Positions 1 through 11,400 of a stretch of 64,000 nt of DNA are shown in pieces. Under the pieces are notes generated by a model that was not told the origin of the DNA, did not search any database, and saw only the letters and a list, made by a program, of their open reading frames with translations. The translations under genes and the position numbers were made by a program. Source of the stretch: Lingula anatina. Taxonomy: Eukaryota > Brachiopoda > Lingulata > Lingulida > Lingulidae. The DNA is taken from assembly GCF_001039355.2 (NCBI RefSeq), contig NW_019775451.1:209682-273681 (forward strand). The letters are read 5' to 3'. Positions within the stretch are counted from its first letter, which is position 1. The number at the start of each line of letters is the position of its first letter.

Positions 1-430
1 GCATTAATAGCTGTCCAGACCCAGTTCAGAACCAGAGCCCAGACCAGAACCCGTACCCAGTTCAGAACTAGAGCTGACACCAGAATCCGTACCCAGTTCA
101 GAACCAGAACCCAGACCAGAACCCCTACTCAGTTCAGAACCAGAGCCCAGACCAGAGACCCTAGCCAGTTCAGAACCAGAGCCCAGACCAGAATTCGTAC
201 CCAGTTCAGAACCAGAACCCAGACCAGAACCTGTACCCAGTTCAGAACCAAAGCTCAGACCATAACCTGTACCCAGTTCAGAACCAGAGCCGGGACTCGA
301 ACCTGCACCAAGTTCAGAACCAGAGCCCAGAACCAGAGCCCTGTACCCAGTTCAGAAGCAGAGATGAGACCAGAATCCGTACCCAGTTCAGAACCAGAAC
401 CCAGACCAGAGCCCAGGCCAGAACCTGCGC
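1..430. repeat. 36-bp minisatellite array (truncated by window start)
   Basis: Tandem copies of a 36-bp unit built on CCCAGTTCAGAACCAGAGCC followed by CAGACCAGAACCCGTA, with point variation and some partial units. The array begins before the window. Because 36 is divisible by 3, long reading frames appear on both strands; they are not taken as genes. The same repeat occurs before other members of the gene array. Confidence 0.9.
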
Positions 431-1525
431 TAAGCTCAAAGCCAACACAAATCACTACATTCTACTTTACAGCGCCCACTCCACTGCTTGCCAAAAATAC
501 CCAGTCTTCCAAAAAGAAACAAACCCCAAACGACTTTTCCGCTCGACTGTTAGCATGGCTCCTCTCCCTGTTGAGATGATGGGATTGAGATAATGGCGTT
601 TTTGTAAAGTCTAGTTAAAAGTCCATACAAAGTAAACTAGAGGAAGCTACACCTGTGCCTGTTACACGAACCAGGAGATACCATAATTAATCATTTTGCT
701 TAATTTTTTATGAAACCACAATGAAGCTTTATTCGAGTGGTTCCTGTAATTATATTAAAGAGGAAACACATATAAACATATATATACAAAAGCAGTGTCA
801 GCCGGAAAAAATGAAGATTACACTTATATGTACTTATTCCAAACCATCGGGTCTGAGGATTTGGCGTAAAATTTGAAAAGACGATGAATTCTACCAAATA
901 CTGACAGGCATTAGTCTGCAAAAGATGGGGCACAATAATCTGAATAGGTCGGTGCCTTGTAAAGCTTGGACTTTTGATAGTAAATTCGCGTAAAATGTAA
1001 AGTTCAAATCGTAGCACAATGATGTATAAATCGTAACACGATAGTGTATAAACAGAAATATGAAAACAATTGTTTGTTATTCAATTTCAATAAACAGAAT
1101 TATCGTTTATCAAACATTAATTTTGTGTGAAAGTATTAATATATACATTGTTATTCAGTTCTTATTGCCTTCTGTGTTGTGATGATATATCCTTCCATAC
1201 ATAATACGTGACAGTGGTAATTCACCTTTATGGTGACTAATACACCTTTGAAATATGATATGTCAATTATTCTCAGTATTAGGCCTCTCGTCTCACGTAT
1301 TGAATTGTTTTGAAAATATATTTGTAAACGTCTTCTCTCAGCATACGTCTAACTGTCTACTATTACGTATTGTGCACCATTTTGTTGGTAATACTGTCAC
1401 CGGTACAACTTCAATTTGATTAGACCTGGCAGCAATGATCCAAATGCTACGTCATACAAGTTACCATCAATATGGCAATGGAAAGAGGACTCCGCATCAT
1501 TTTGTTCAACTCCACACGTATGATA
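431..1525. other. Upstream flank of gene A
   Basis: Non-coding sequence shared with the flanks before exon 1 of B, C and D: a post-minisatellite module (about 460-600), an AT-rich stretch, then the promoter-proximal block. The CRE-like TACGTCA is at 1448-1454. The ATTGG (inverted CCAAT) of most other copies reads ATTAG here at 1419-1423. No gene was recognised. Confidence 0.6.
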
Positions 1526-4363
1526 ATGAAGACAATTCTGATCTCCAGTCTCGTATTATTGAACATACAAGTCTTAGTTCAGGCTGGTGAATCAAAGACT
1601 GCAGAAGACTACATGAACATGTGTGTTACCTTGCCAATAGAAGGGGCCAGCAAGACAGCTCCATCAACCGAGACAGGTTTGGAGGTGGGAGTTTGTTGTA
1701 TGTATCTGTATGTATGTATATGTGCGCAAGTGTGTGCGTGTGTGTGTGTTTATGTGTGTGTATGAGAGAGAGAGAGCGTGAGAGAGAATAAAATAAATAG
1801 TCAATTCGCGTTTTTGTGACAAAAAGTGAGAGAATGGTAGGTTTTGCTGAAATTCGTTTTATTGAAAACGTCATGTGTAATAGTGACAATACGGTGTATG
1901 TAGATCTAAAAATATAAGATGGTCAAGTATTAATAAGAAAAACCCCAAGAGACGGAGAATAGTAGAAAAGTACTTCTTGTAGGGATGCCATACCTGATGT
2001 TAAGGTGAACATTAATAAATTCCTAGAATAGCTTTTAACTTGTATGTTGTGTCTTCGATTTTCTGGAGAACATTAAATTTTATTTAATTTAATTTCTTAG
2101 CCTTATGTCGGTTGCTTTCAGACTGGCTTAACTGTTAGAAGACCATCTAGAATTGAATGGTTATTTGTATGTGAGATTAAATTTCATAGAGGTACAGCAT
2201 GTGAGCTGTAAGCAGTCAATGGATAATATTTACCCAGAACAACAGGACAATCGTCATCACCTTAAAATAGATAAACTCCCCCAAAGCACTGTCAATATAA
2301 CGCTGCATGCTGTCATAAAATGCAGCAGTATTTTATATCATTCCCACATGTTTCGTTATCACAGGAGAGATCTGGAATATTTATTAAAATTCACTATAAA
2401 GTACCATAAAGTTAAGCATTTTACCTATTTTTATATATTTTTATGGCCGGGCAAATTAATGTTACCCATTCTGATTGATTGTACACTATTTTTAAGGTGA
2501 ATATTTCAATATTTTTCTGCAAAAATCATAGAACCATGACATTTTTATTGGATTTCAAAAGCCTCCTACAATGTCACTATTCCAAAAACACGATTAATTA
2601 ATAAATTATATGCACAATCCGTACACCCCTTCTCTAAATTATAAATTATAAATTAATACGCGTACTTTGAAGTTTGTGAAAACAAGTGTACACATATTTA
2701 GTGGAATTCTCAGAATTTCCTGACGAATGTTTGCTTGCACAGCTTCTATTGCTTGTTGATTGTGGTTGCAGATTTTTTTCAGAAATCCAAAATTAAGTAT
2801 GTGGGGAAATCAGGGAAGTGTGCTGTACAAGAATTGAGATTTTGATGAGAGATAAACACATGTCCATGCAGGGGATTTTTTTTTTCTATTGAGGGAAAAT
2901 ATCCCTATTTTGAGTGTTTGCAGAAAAAAATATACTTAAACGACAGTATATGCTTAGAACAAGCAACGTTTTTGGCCAACCTGTTATATACCGTACTAGT
3001 ATTAAGAATGTGTATATTTACCCCGTGGACCATTTGAAGATTACCCTGCGATTAATGCGGTGGAAAATACAATAGAGGGAGTGTATAATGATAGGGTCGC
3101 TAAACGATTGTTGACGGCATATAGTAACTAGCCTAATCCCTGGACCACAGAAACCGGCGTCATGGGGTTCACTCGTCTTAAGTATTGTGGTATTCCACCT
3201 AAGCTATTGTGCGTTCGAATTTTGAAGGGATTTATACGGCCCTCCATTGTTTGTCCGCCCCCTTCTATTCACAAGATAGGGATTAAAACATTTCGAACGT
3301 GTGTACAACGGAAACAAAATTATTACTACCACTGTATTGTACAATAATTTCAGAACTGTCATGTGCGAAATACACTGCATTTGAAAGGCTGGTAACCTAA
3401 AAGTGAAAAAACATACCTACGAGGACTGATAAAAATAAACAGCCACGTTTGCCAATTTTAAAGAAAAGACTGACAGGTCAAAAAAGCATATGTTGTGCTT
3501 TTTAAAATAATTGTTCAACTACTAAAGCAGCTATGCTGGTGCAGTGAACTGTTTTATAACATCATTTCCAGGCAATGGTAATCATCCTTTGTTCAAACGT
3601 AGACATAAACGTAACTTGAATATGAGGTTAACCTCTATAAATATCTAATATGTTTTCATTCAAGTACGAATAAAGCTGTGACGCCAGACGCCCCTGTTTT
3701 CACAGATCTGCCAAACAGACATAATGTAAAATGTAAAAAGAGGAAGGAACTTTTTGATAAGCTTATGAGTATTCAAATCATAAAGTGTTATTTTAATCAC
3801 ATTTAAGTTAAGAAGAGTACAATTTAAGACGCCTGTAAAGCACTCCTTAATGTTAAACAATGATGTTACAAATTAATAAAATAACCGATTCTCCTACTTT
3901 TTGATATCTCAATAACATTTAATAATTTACCTGAACTTATACGTACTATCGTTCAATCCTCTCTTAACATAAGATTAAGAAGCCGCAGCTTCTGCTCAAA
4001 ATGAATCAAGTGGCGTTTATTTCTTTATGACAAGCAAGATGCTTGACTTACTCGTATTACTTAAACATCAAGTGTAAATGATCTTGTCATATCGCGTCTG
4101 CATAACGTTTATTTCAACCCAAGCGTAATTTTTTTCTAGTGTCCAAGTTTCCGAGAAAAATCCTGCTGCAACACGAACGCAACTGCAGATTTCCTGGAGA
4201 ACCATGTGTGGCAATCAATAATAGATTACGTCCACTGTCCAGAGAAACCGCGTCTGTCACCGGAATGTGAGAGACTAATGTACCAAGATATATGCTTCTA
4301 TTCCTGTTCTCCCAACCTTGGTCCATGGATTATCAAAGCAGTACGTATATGTAATGATCTCTG

Positions 4364-4397
<34 letters not shown>

Positions 4398-5294
4398 GTA
4401 CATTCGTCAGGATGCAAAGAATAGGTATATTGCATTATTATGTTGCACCCTTTTTAAATTAAAACACCGTGGAGCTAACCTGCGTTTTTATTATTATTAT
4501 TATTATGATTTTGATAAAAAGAAATCCCGTCATTTTGTATGCAGTTGCAAAGGTGAATGTTATGCATACAGTTGAAATGATTGGGAAAATTCATCATGTA
4601 TGAAGTGAAAATTGAGATAAGAAGTCATGAGCAAGATACCTGAAACCATTTCTGTGTTTCTCAAACTTAACCATTTCATTACAGTATGAACAACCGGATT
4701 TCGAAATCCTTGATCAGGTACCACTTTGTGCCAGCCAGTGTGAAGAATGGTGGAATGCCTGCAAAGAGGAATACACTTGTCACAGGAACTGGGTCACTGA
4801 TATGGACTGGAACGGTGAGTGCCGCCATCTGATTATAGGGATTGGTGAAAATGGCGACAACTTGAAATTTTTGGTTGAATTAAATTAGTGTGATTTAAAC
4901 AACCTAGGACCCTACATATGCAGATGGTGCCATTAAAAATGTTCATTTTTTATTCTACTGCATTTTAATGAAACAAAGTGATCAGAACATCAATTATCTA
5001 AAGTCATTGACCATCAAGTACATGTAACCACATGCACCAGAAACATAATCAAGGTAAATAATATTGAATTGTGTGTGTTTTCTAAGAATTAACAGCTGCA
5101 AGGAGGACTCGGTGTGTAAAAAGTACAAAAAGTTTTACAGCTCCGCTGCCGACTTTGGCAGCACCATATGGCACGATATCTACAAGGTGTTGCCAGACTC
5201 CAAACCCTGCATGGTGTTCACATTCGATACCTCGAAACCCAACCCAAATACAGCTGTGGCTCAAGCTGCTGCCGAGGAAAAGGCGACTGCATAA
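1526..5294 (+). CDS. Folate-receptor-like gene A (probably disrupted)
   Basis: Exons 1526-1684, 4140-4340, 4685-4814 and 5087-5294. Exon 1 starts at ATG-AAG-ACA (MKTILISSLVLL, a signal peptide); an in-frame ATG lies upstream at 1472. Exon 2 encodes CPSFREKSCC through CSPNLGPW, and exon 3 carries the CASQCEEWWNAC motif. These are hallmarks of the folate receptor family. Two defects are seen. At exon 4 the usual ...TAG|AAATTAAC acceptor reads ...TAAG|AATTAAC, which removes one base from the exon and shifts the frame. The conserved Cys of DFCNTIW is Gly (DFGSTIW). A weaker donor 4 bp downstream of the exon 3 donor (GT at 4819) would restore frame with one extra residue, so transcript data are needed to call it a pseudogene. 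Family membership is clear; function is doubtful. Confidence 0.65.
1685..1800 (+). repeat. TG-rich then AG-rich microsatellite after exon 1 donor (A)
   Basis: Directly after the exon 1 donor GTGGGA the intron becomes TG-rich with GTAT interruptions, then AG-rich. The same arrangement follows exon 1 in B, C, D, E, F, G and H. Confidence 0.8.
1801..4139. other. Intron 1 of gene A, remainder
   Basis: AT-rich intron with no coding potential recognised. Blocks of it can be followed in intron 1 of C, D, F, G and H. An uninterrupted site corresponding to the MITE insertion of gene C is visible near 3797-3812. Confidence 0.6.
4362..4398 (+). repeat. (CT)n after exon 2 donor (A)
   Basis: CT-dinucleotide tract starting about 20 bp downstream of the exon 2 donor at 4341. 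An equivalent tract follows exon 2 in every complete copy. Confidence 0.85.
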
Positions 5295-6478
5295 AATCGC
5301 TTTGTGGTTAACGTTTGAATTTAGTCGAATTGTGCGGTTATAGATTCTCCCTGCATGATCAGATAAAACTCTGCAAAATAGGGTGTTTTTACTTCGTTAC
5401 CATGTATTTTTACATGATAAAACATGATAACAGAATTTAACATAATATCTCGAGCAAAACCAAGTTCTCTAACTTTTGAGTTCAGTTAATCTTGCTAAAT
5501 ATGAAGCTATTTTTATCTGCTACGACACGAATTTTTTTTTTTTTTTTGGCCAATGAGGACACTGCTGAAAACTCAGCATGCAATATCTGGAAGCAAATGC
5601 TGGGGTGCAATCGTCTGGTATTTGACAATATCCGCCGCCTAAAATATGAAACCGAAAAATAATATTTGAATAATCTTTACATTATGAAATATTTAAGCCC
5701 ATTATATTGACTATGCATAACAAAATAACAAATGCCTTTGTAAGGCTTCCCTTATAATTCATTTGGCAGTCTACCATTCATTCATTTTGCACCGTTGTTT
5801 ACCTTCAGTCTTGTATTATTGAACATACAAGTCTTAGTTCAAGTCTTAGTTCGTTGCAATGCCTGCCTCTTACGTTGACAGCACGTGACATTAAATGCTA
5901 CATCAGATGTAGATGTTAATCAATGTACTCTATGAATTGTGAATAAAAGCAGGTCATAACATAAACGTTGCCATTAAGGCAGACCTACTTTAGCGCAGAT
6001 ATGTATCTGCCTAATTTAAGTAACTAGATGGTTCAATAACAGGTAAATGTTGTTAACTGGTCTTCATTCCGTCTGTACTTTGATGGCGGGAACTGATTTT
6101 ATTCCTTAGCAAAGGTGTTACCTTTTCAGCTCTGTTTGTCTGCTTGTTTGACACCAGTCTAACTATAAAACTAATGGATGGATTTTAATAAAATATTAAA
6201 GCCGTTCATCACTTCCAAGTTAGTTTAGTAATTAGAAAGGTAACGTAATTTACATATATATTAAATATACCTTGCATAAAATGCTCTTTGAAATTTCCCG
6301 ATTGGTTTTACAAACAAATGTGTATTTTATTTTCGGATTTAACATGGCTATGATTTCGAACAAAAAAATTATCGTCGTGCTTGTTAGCCATCATACAGAT
6401 TTTGAGGCGCAGATAAAAACAAGTGAGTCTCTCTAACCTTCTCTACCCTCTGTAACTAGTTCATAACCAGAGCTGGGA
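5295..6478. other. Intergenic region A to B
   Basis: 3' flank of gene A, conserved after exon 4 of C and E. It contains a fragment of exon 1 at 5803-5848 (listed separately) and an AT-rich run into the next minisatellite. The duplicated segment that restarts after the N at 9153 begins at 6244. Confidence 0.6.
5803..5848 (+). pseudogene. Exon 1 signal-peptide fragment (templated insertion)
   Basis: About 38 bp matching the signal-peptide part of exon 1 (CTTCAGTCTTGTATTATTGA onward), followed by a repeat of its last bases, AAGTCTTAGTT. At the equivalent place after gene E (25350-25375) the flanks ACCGTTGTTTAC and CGTTGCAATACCTGC are separated by only about 5 bp, so this is an insertion of exon-derived filler DNA. 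Confidence 0.75.
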
Positions 6479-6700
6479 CCCAATGCCGTGCCCAGTTCAG
6501 AGCCAGAACCCGGTACAGAACCCGTATCGACTTCACAACCGGCAACGGGACCAGAACCCGTACCCAGTTCAGAACCAGAGCCCAGACCATAAACTGTACC
6601 CAGTTCAAAATCAGAGCCCAGACCAGAACCTGTACCAAATTCAGAATGAGAGCCCAGACCAGAATCTGTACCCAGTTCAGAACTAAAGCCCAGCTTGAAG
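6479..6700. repeat. 36-bp minisatellite array
   Basis: Six to seven units of the 36-bp repeat, preceded by a diverged leader and followed by the conserved post-repeat module. Nearly identical to 9389-9610 across the duplication. Confidence 0.9.
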
Positions 6701-7590
6701 CCAAACAAAGCATAACATTCTACTTTACAGCCCCCATTCCACTGCTTGCCAGAAATACTCAGCCTCCCAAAAAGGAACAAACCCCAACAACTTTTCCACT
6801 CGACTGTTAGCATGGCTCATCTCCCTGTTGAGACGATGGGATTGAGAAAATGGCGTTTTTGTAAAGTTTTATTTACATTTTGGGGTATGGTCTAGTTAAA
6901 ACTCCATACAAAATAAACTAAAGCAAGCTACACTTGTGCCTGTTACACGAACCATGAGATACCATAATTAATCATTTGCTTAATTTTTTATGAAACCTCA
7001 ATAAAGCTTTATTCGGGTGGTTCCTGTAATAATATTAAAGAGGTAGCACATAGTATATACAAAAGCAAAGTCAGCCAGAAAAAAATAAAGAATACACTTA
7101 TATGTACTTATTCCAAACCATTGCATCTAATGGAGCAAAGTTTGAATTATGATGATTTTAAGCAAATACCGACAGGTATTAGTCTGCAAAAGATGGGGCA
7201 CAATAATCTGAATAGGTCGGTACCTTGTTAAGCTTGGACTTTTTGATAGTAAATAATGTAAAGTTCAAATCGTAGCACAATGATGTATAAATCGTAACAC
7301 GACAGTGTATAAACAGAAATATTAAAACAATTGTTTAATAAACAGAATTATCGTTCATCAAACAAATTTCTTAGGAAAGTATTAATATGTACATTGTAAT
7401 TCAGTTCATATTGCCTTCTGTGTTGTGATGGTATGTCGTTCCATACATAATACGTGACAGTGGTAATTCACCTTTATGGCGACTAATACACCTTTGAAAT
7501 ATGACATATCAATAATTCTCAGTATCAAGCCTCTCGTCTCACGTATTGAATTGTTTTGAACATTTATTTGTAAACGTCTTCTCTCAGCAT

Positions 7591-8300
7591 TGCCCTGAGT
7601 GTCAGGGTCACTGTGAATTGGGCTTCAACAGTGACCCTGAGGGACAGCGACAGTGTACGATTTCCGTCAATAAAAACTGCTCCATAGTGAATCTGCAGTT
7701 GACTGTCATTACACCAAAATGAAATGTAAAACATATTTAATTCTGCTTTATTTAATTTCATTTACTGTATTTAAGATGTAAAGTGAAAAAATAAATAATT
7801 TGTTTCGAAAAGAAAAATATATATTCAATGTTTTTGTATTATTTGCTAATCAAAGAACATTTGCTCCAGAATATATAAACACAATACATGTGCTTGCCGT
7901 GTGCCAAGTTTGACAGCTACACTGTATGCCCGATACCACTACAAGGGCTGCGCAGTGGCTACACCAAAATCAGTTTTTAAAGCAGAATGTTGCTTGTATT
8001 GTGGTACTGACCTTCGACTGCAAGATATTCTTAGTTTAAACTTCAAGCTCCGCGTCAGCCACTTTAGTTCTTGTCTCGTCTACATGAGATAACGTCAGCG
8101 CAGGGCGGGAAAGGGAGCTCCAGTCGGCACAGAGCTGTGACGTACGAGAGTTGTGACTTCCAAATATGGAATCGCCCCAGGCAGAATTTTGCCGAAGAAC
8201 GCTTCCAAGTTGACGGTAGTCATAGGGTCAGTTTTGCTGATATGGGTTATATATGAAATCAAGATTGAGCTGGCAAAACTTTAATCTACAACCTAGGGTA
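7591..8300. mobile_element. hAT-like non-autonomous element (left copy)
   Basis: A 710-bp insertion bounded by the 8-bp duplication CTCAGCAT (7583-7590 and 8301-8308). Genes A and D have a single CTCAGCAT here with no insertion. The ends read TGCCCTGAGTG and, on the opposite strand, TACCCTAGGTT, a short imperfect inverted repeat. A hairpin with 12-bp arms (CAGGGTCACTGT) lies near the left end. No transposase is encoded. The 8-bp target duplication suggests hAT mobilisation. Confidence 0.75.
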
Positions 8301-8485
8301 CTCAGCATACGTCTGACCGTCTACTATTACCTATTGTGCACCATTTTGTTGGTAATACTGTCACTGGCACAACTTCAATTTGATTGGCCCTAACAGCAAT
8401 GATCCAAATGCTACGTCAGACAATTTACCATCAATATAGCAATGGAAAGAGGAATCCGCATTTGTTCAAATCCACACGCAGGACA

Positions 8486-8644
8486 ATGAGGACAATTCTG
8501 ATCTTCAGTCTTGTATTAATGAACATTCAAGTCTTAGTTCAGGCTGGTGAACCGAAGACTGCAGATGACTATATGAACATGTGCATTACCTTGCCAGTAG
8601 AAGGGGCCAGTAAGGCAGCTCCATCACCCGAGCCAGGTTTGGAG
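8486..8644 (+). CDS. Folate-receptor-like gene B, exon 1 only (partial)
   Basis: Encodes MRTILIFSLVLMNIQ...SPEPGLE, a signal peptide plus the first Cys block, and ends at a GTGCGA donor in phase 0. No exons 2-4 follow before the N at 9153, after which the sequence restarts upstream of a near-identical exon 1 (gene C). The upstream ATG used in frame by other copies is out of frame here, which favours the ATG at 8486. Inverted CCAAT is at 8383-8387 and TACGTCA at 8412-8418. Most likely an allele or assembly duplicate of gene C rather than an independent gene. Confidence 0.75.
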
Positions 8645-8750
8645 GTGCGACTTTGTGCATGTATGTATGTATGTTTGTATAGTATGTATGTTTATGTGTG
8701 TATGTGTGTTTGCGTGTGTGTGTGTGTTTGTGTGTGTAAGAGAGAACATG
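8645..8750 (+). repeat. TG/TATG microsatellite after exon 1 donor (B)
   Basis: TATG and TG repeats followed by a short AGAGA stretch, immediately after the exon 1 donor. Confidence 0.75.
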
Positions 8751-9024
8751 AAAAAATAGTCAAGACGCGTACATGTGTTTGTGTGAGTAAAAGAGGAGAG
8801 AGAGGTTTTCACTATAAAGTATCATAAAAGGTAAGCATTTTACCTATTTTAATGTAGGCGAACCACATAGCGAGATGACCGGGCCAAATAATGATTGATT
8901 GTACACAAGTTTTAATGTTAAGGGTTCAATAATTGTTCTGCAAAACTCACAGAATGATAATTATTTTTGGGGGGATGCTAATAACCTCCCATAATGGCAC
9001 TATTCCAGTAACAAGGTTACTTAA

Positions 9025-9152
9025 AGGCTGGGTCACACTGCGCTTGCAACCTTTTGGCAACCTCTTTGCAACCTCAGTCGCAAGGAGGTTGCCCTAGGTT
9101 TTAAAGTGGTCGCATTAGGTTGCAAACAGGTCGCCTGCGATCGTTGACAAAC
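9025..9152. mobile_element. End of an inserted repeat, cut by the assembly gap
   Basis: Sequence starting AGGCTGGGTCACACTGCG directly after TTAA, absent from the matching site in the right copy (11930). It contains repeated GCAACCT/AGGTTGC motifs. The start resembles the AGCCTAGG ends of the elements at 49768-50945. Only one end is visible because the contig stops at the N. Confidence 0.5.
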
Positions 9153-9153
9153 N
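9153..9153. other. Assembly ambiguity (single N) at duplication junction
   Basis: The N separates the left and right copies of the 2.8-kb duplication. Sequence after it (CGTAATTTACATATATA) repeats that at 6244. Confidence 0.9.
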
Positions 9154-9388
9154 CGTAATTTACATATATATTAAATATACCTTGCAAAAAATGCTCTTTG
9201 AAATTTCCCGATTGGTTTTACAAACAAATGTGTATTTTATTTTCGGATTTAACATGGCTATGATTTCGAACCAAAAAAATATCGTCGTGCTTGTTAGCCA
9301 TCATACAGATTTTGAGGCGCAGATAAAAACAAGCGAGTCTCTCCAACCTTCTCTACCCTCTGTAACTAGTTCATAACCAGAGCTGGGA

Positions 9389-9610
9389 CCCAATGCCGTG
9401 CCCAGTTCAGAGCCAGAACCCGGTACAGAACCCGTATCGACTTCACAACCGGCAACGGGACCAGAACCCGTACCCAGTTCAGAACCAGAGCCCAGACCAT
9501 AAACTGTACCCAGTTCAAAATCAGAGCCCAGACCAGAACCTGTACCAAATTCAGAATGAGAGCCCAGACCAGAATCTGTACCCACTTCAGAACTAAAGCC
9601 CAGCTTGAAG
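9389..9610. repeat. 36-bp minisatellite array
   Basis: Duplicate of the array at 6479-6700, differing at very few bases. Confidence 0.9.
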
Positions 9611-10501
9611 CCAAACAAAGCATAACATTCTACTTTACAGCCCCCATTCCACTGCTTGCCAGAAATACTCAGCCTCCCAAAAAGGAACAAACCCCAAACG
9701 ACTTTTCCACTCGACTGTTAGCATGGCTCATCTCCCTGTTGAGACGATGGGATTGAGAAAATGGCGTTTTTGTAAAGTTTTATTTACATTTTGGGGTATG
9801 GTCTAGTTAAAACTCCATACAAAATAAACTAAAGCAAGCTACACTTGTGCCTGTTACACGAACAAGGAGATACCATAATTAATCATTTGCTTAATTTTTT
9901 ATGAAACCTCAATAAAGCTTTATTTGGGTGGTTCCTGTAATAATATTAAAGAGGTAGCACATAGTATATACAAAAGCAAAGTCAGCCAGAAAAAAATAAA
10001 GAATACACTTATATGTACTTATTCCAAACCCTTGCATCTAATGGAGCAAAGTTTGAATTACGATGATTTTAAGCAAATACCGACAGGTATTAGTCTGCAA
10101 AAGATGGGGCACAATAATCTGAATAGGTCGGTACCTTGTTAAGCTTGGACTTTTTGATAGTAAATAATGTAAAGTTCAAATCGTAGCACAATGATGTATA
10201 AATTGTAACACGATAGTGTATAAACAGAAATATTAAAACAATTGTTTAATAAACAGAATTATCGTTCATCAAACAAATTTCTTAGGAAAGTATTAATATG
10301 TACATTGTAATTCAGTTCATATTGCCTTCTGTGTTGTGATGGTATGTCGTTCCATACATAATTCGTGACAGTGGTAATTCACCTTTATGGCGACTAATAC
10401 ACCTTTGAAATATGACATATCAATAATTCTCAGTATCAAGCCTCTCGTCTCACGTATTGAATTGTTTTGAACATTTATTTTTAAAAGTCTTCTCTCAGCA
10501 T

Positions 10502-11209
10502 TGCCCTGAGTGTCAGGGTCACTGTGAATTGGGCTTCAACAGTGACCCTGAGGAACAGCGACAGTGTACGATTTCCGTCAATAAAAAAGAACTGCTCCAT
10601 AGTGAATCTGCAGTTGACTGTCATTACACCAAAATGAAATGTAAAACATATTTAATTCTGCTTTATTTAATTTCATTTACTGTATTTAAGATGTAAAGTG
10701 AAAAAATAAATAATTTGTTTCGAAAAGAAAAATATATATTCAATGTTTTTGTATTATTTGCTAATCAAAGAACATTTGCTCCAGAATATATAAACACAAT
10801 ACATGTGCTTGCACTGTGCCAAGTTTGACAGATACACTGTATGCCCGATACCACTGTAAGGGCTGCGCGAAGGCTAGACCAAAATCAGTTTTTAAAGCAG
10901 AATGTTGCTTGTATTGTGGTACTGACCTTCGACTGCAAGATATTCTTAGTTTAAACTTCAAGCTCCGCGTCAGCCACTTTAGTTCTTGTCTCGTCTACAT
11001 GAGATAACGTCAGCGCAGGGCGGGAGCTCCAGTCGGCACAGAGCTGTGACGTACGAGAGTTGTGACTTCCAAATATGGAAGCGCCCCAGGCAGAATTTTG
11101 CCGAAGAACGCTTCCAAGTTGACGGTAGTCATAGGGTCAGTTTTGCTGATATGGGTTATATATGAAATCAAGATTGAGCTGGCAAAACTGAAATCTAGAA
11201 CCTAGGGTA
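10502..11209. mobile_element. hAT-like non-autonomous element (right copy)
   Basis: Same insertion as 7591-8300, flanked by CTCAGCAT at 10494-10501 and 11210-11217. It ends about 190 bp before the start codon of gene C, separating the conserved proximal block from more distal upstream sequence. Confidence 0.75.
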
Positions 11210-11400
11210 CTCAGCATACGTCTGACCGTCTACATGTACTATTACCTATTGTGCACCATTTTGTTGGTAATACTGTCACTGGCACAACTTCAATTTGATT
11301 GGCCCTGACAGCAATGATCCAAATGCTACGTCAGACAATTTACCATCAATATAGCAATGGAAAGAGGAATCCGCATTTGTTCAAATCCACACGCAGGACA

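Larger units (their letters stand above)
6244..9024. repeat. Left copy of 2.8-kb direct duplication
   Basis: Matches 9154-11930 almost base for base, including the minisatellite, the hAT-like insertion and exon 1. The match stops at TTACTTAA, where this copy runs into about 128 bp of other sequence and then the N at 9153. Confidence 0.9.

Noticed and set aside
1472-1525. Upstream in-frame ATG (MAMERGLRIILFNSTR) as start of gene A
   Set aside because: The ATG is out of frame in B and C and absent in E and F, while ATG-AAG/AGG-ACA directly before the signal peptide is kept in all A-H.
6343-6440. Possible small exon MAMISNKK...VSHHTDFEAQ before the minisatellite
   Set aside because: Present in 6244 and 9154 copies but frameshifted or altered before genes D and F; the GTGAGT that could be its donor is not conserved.
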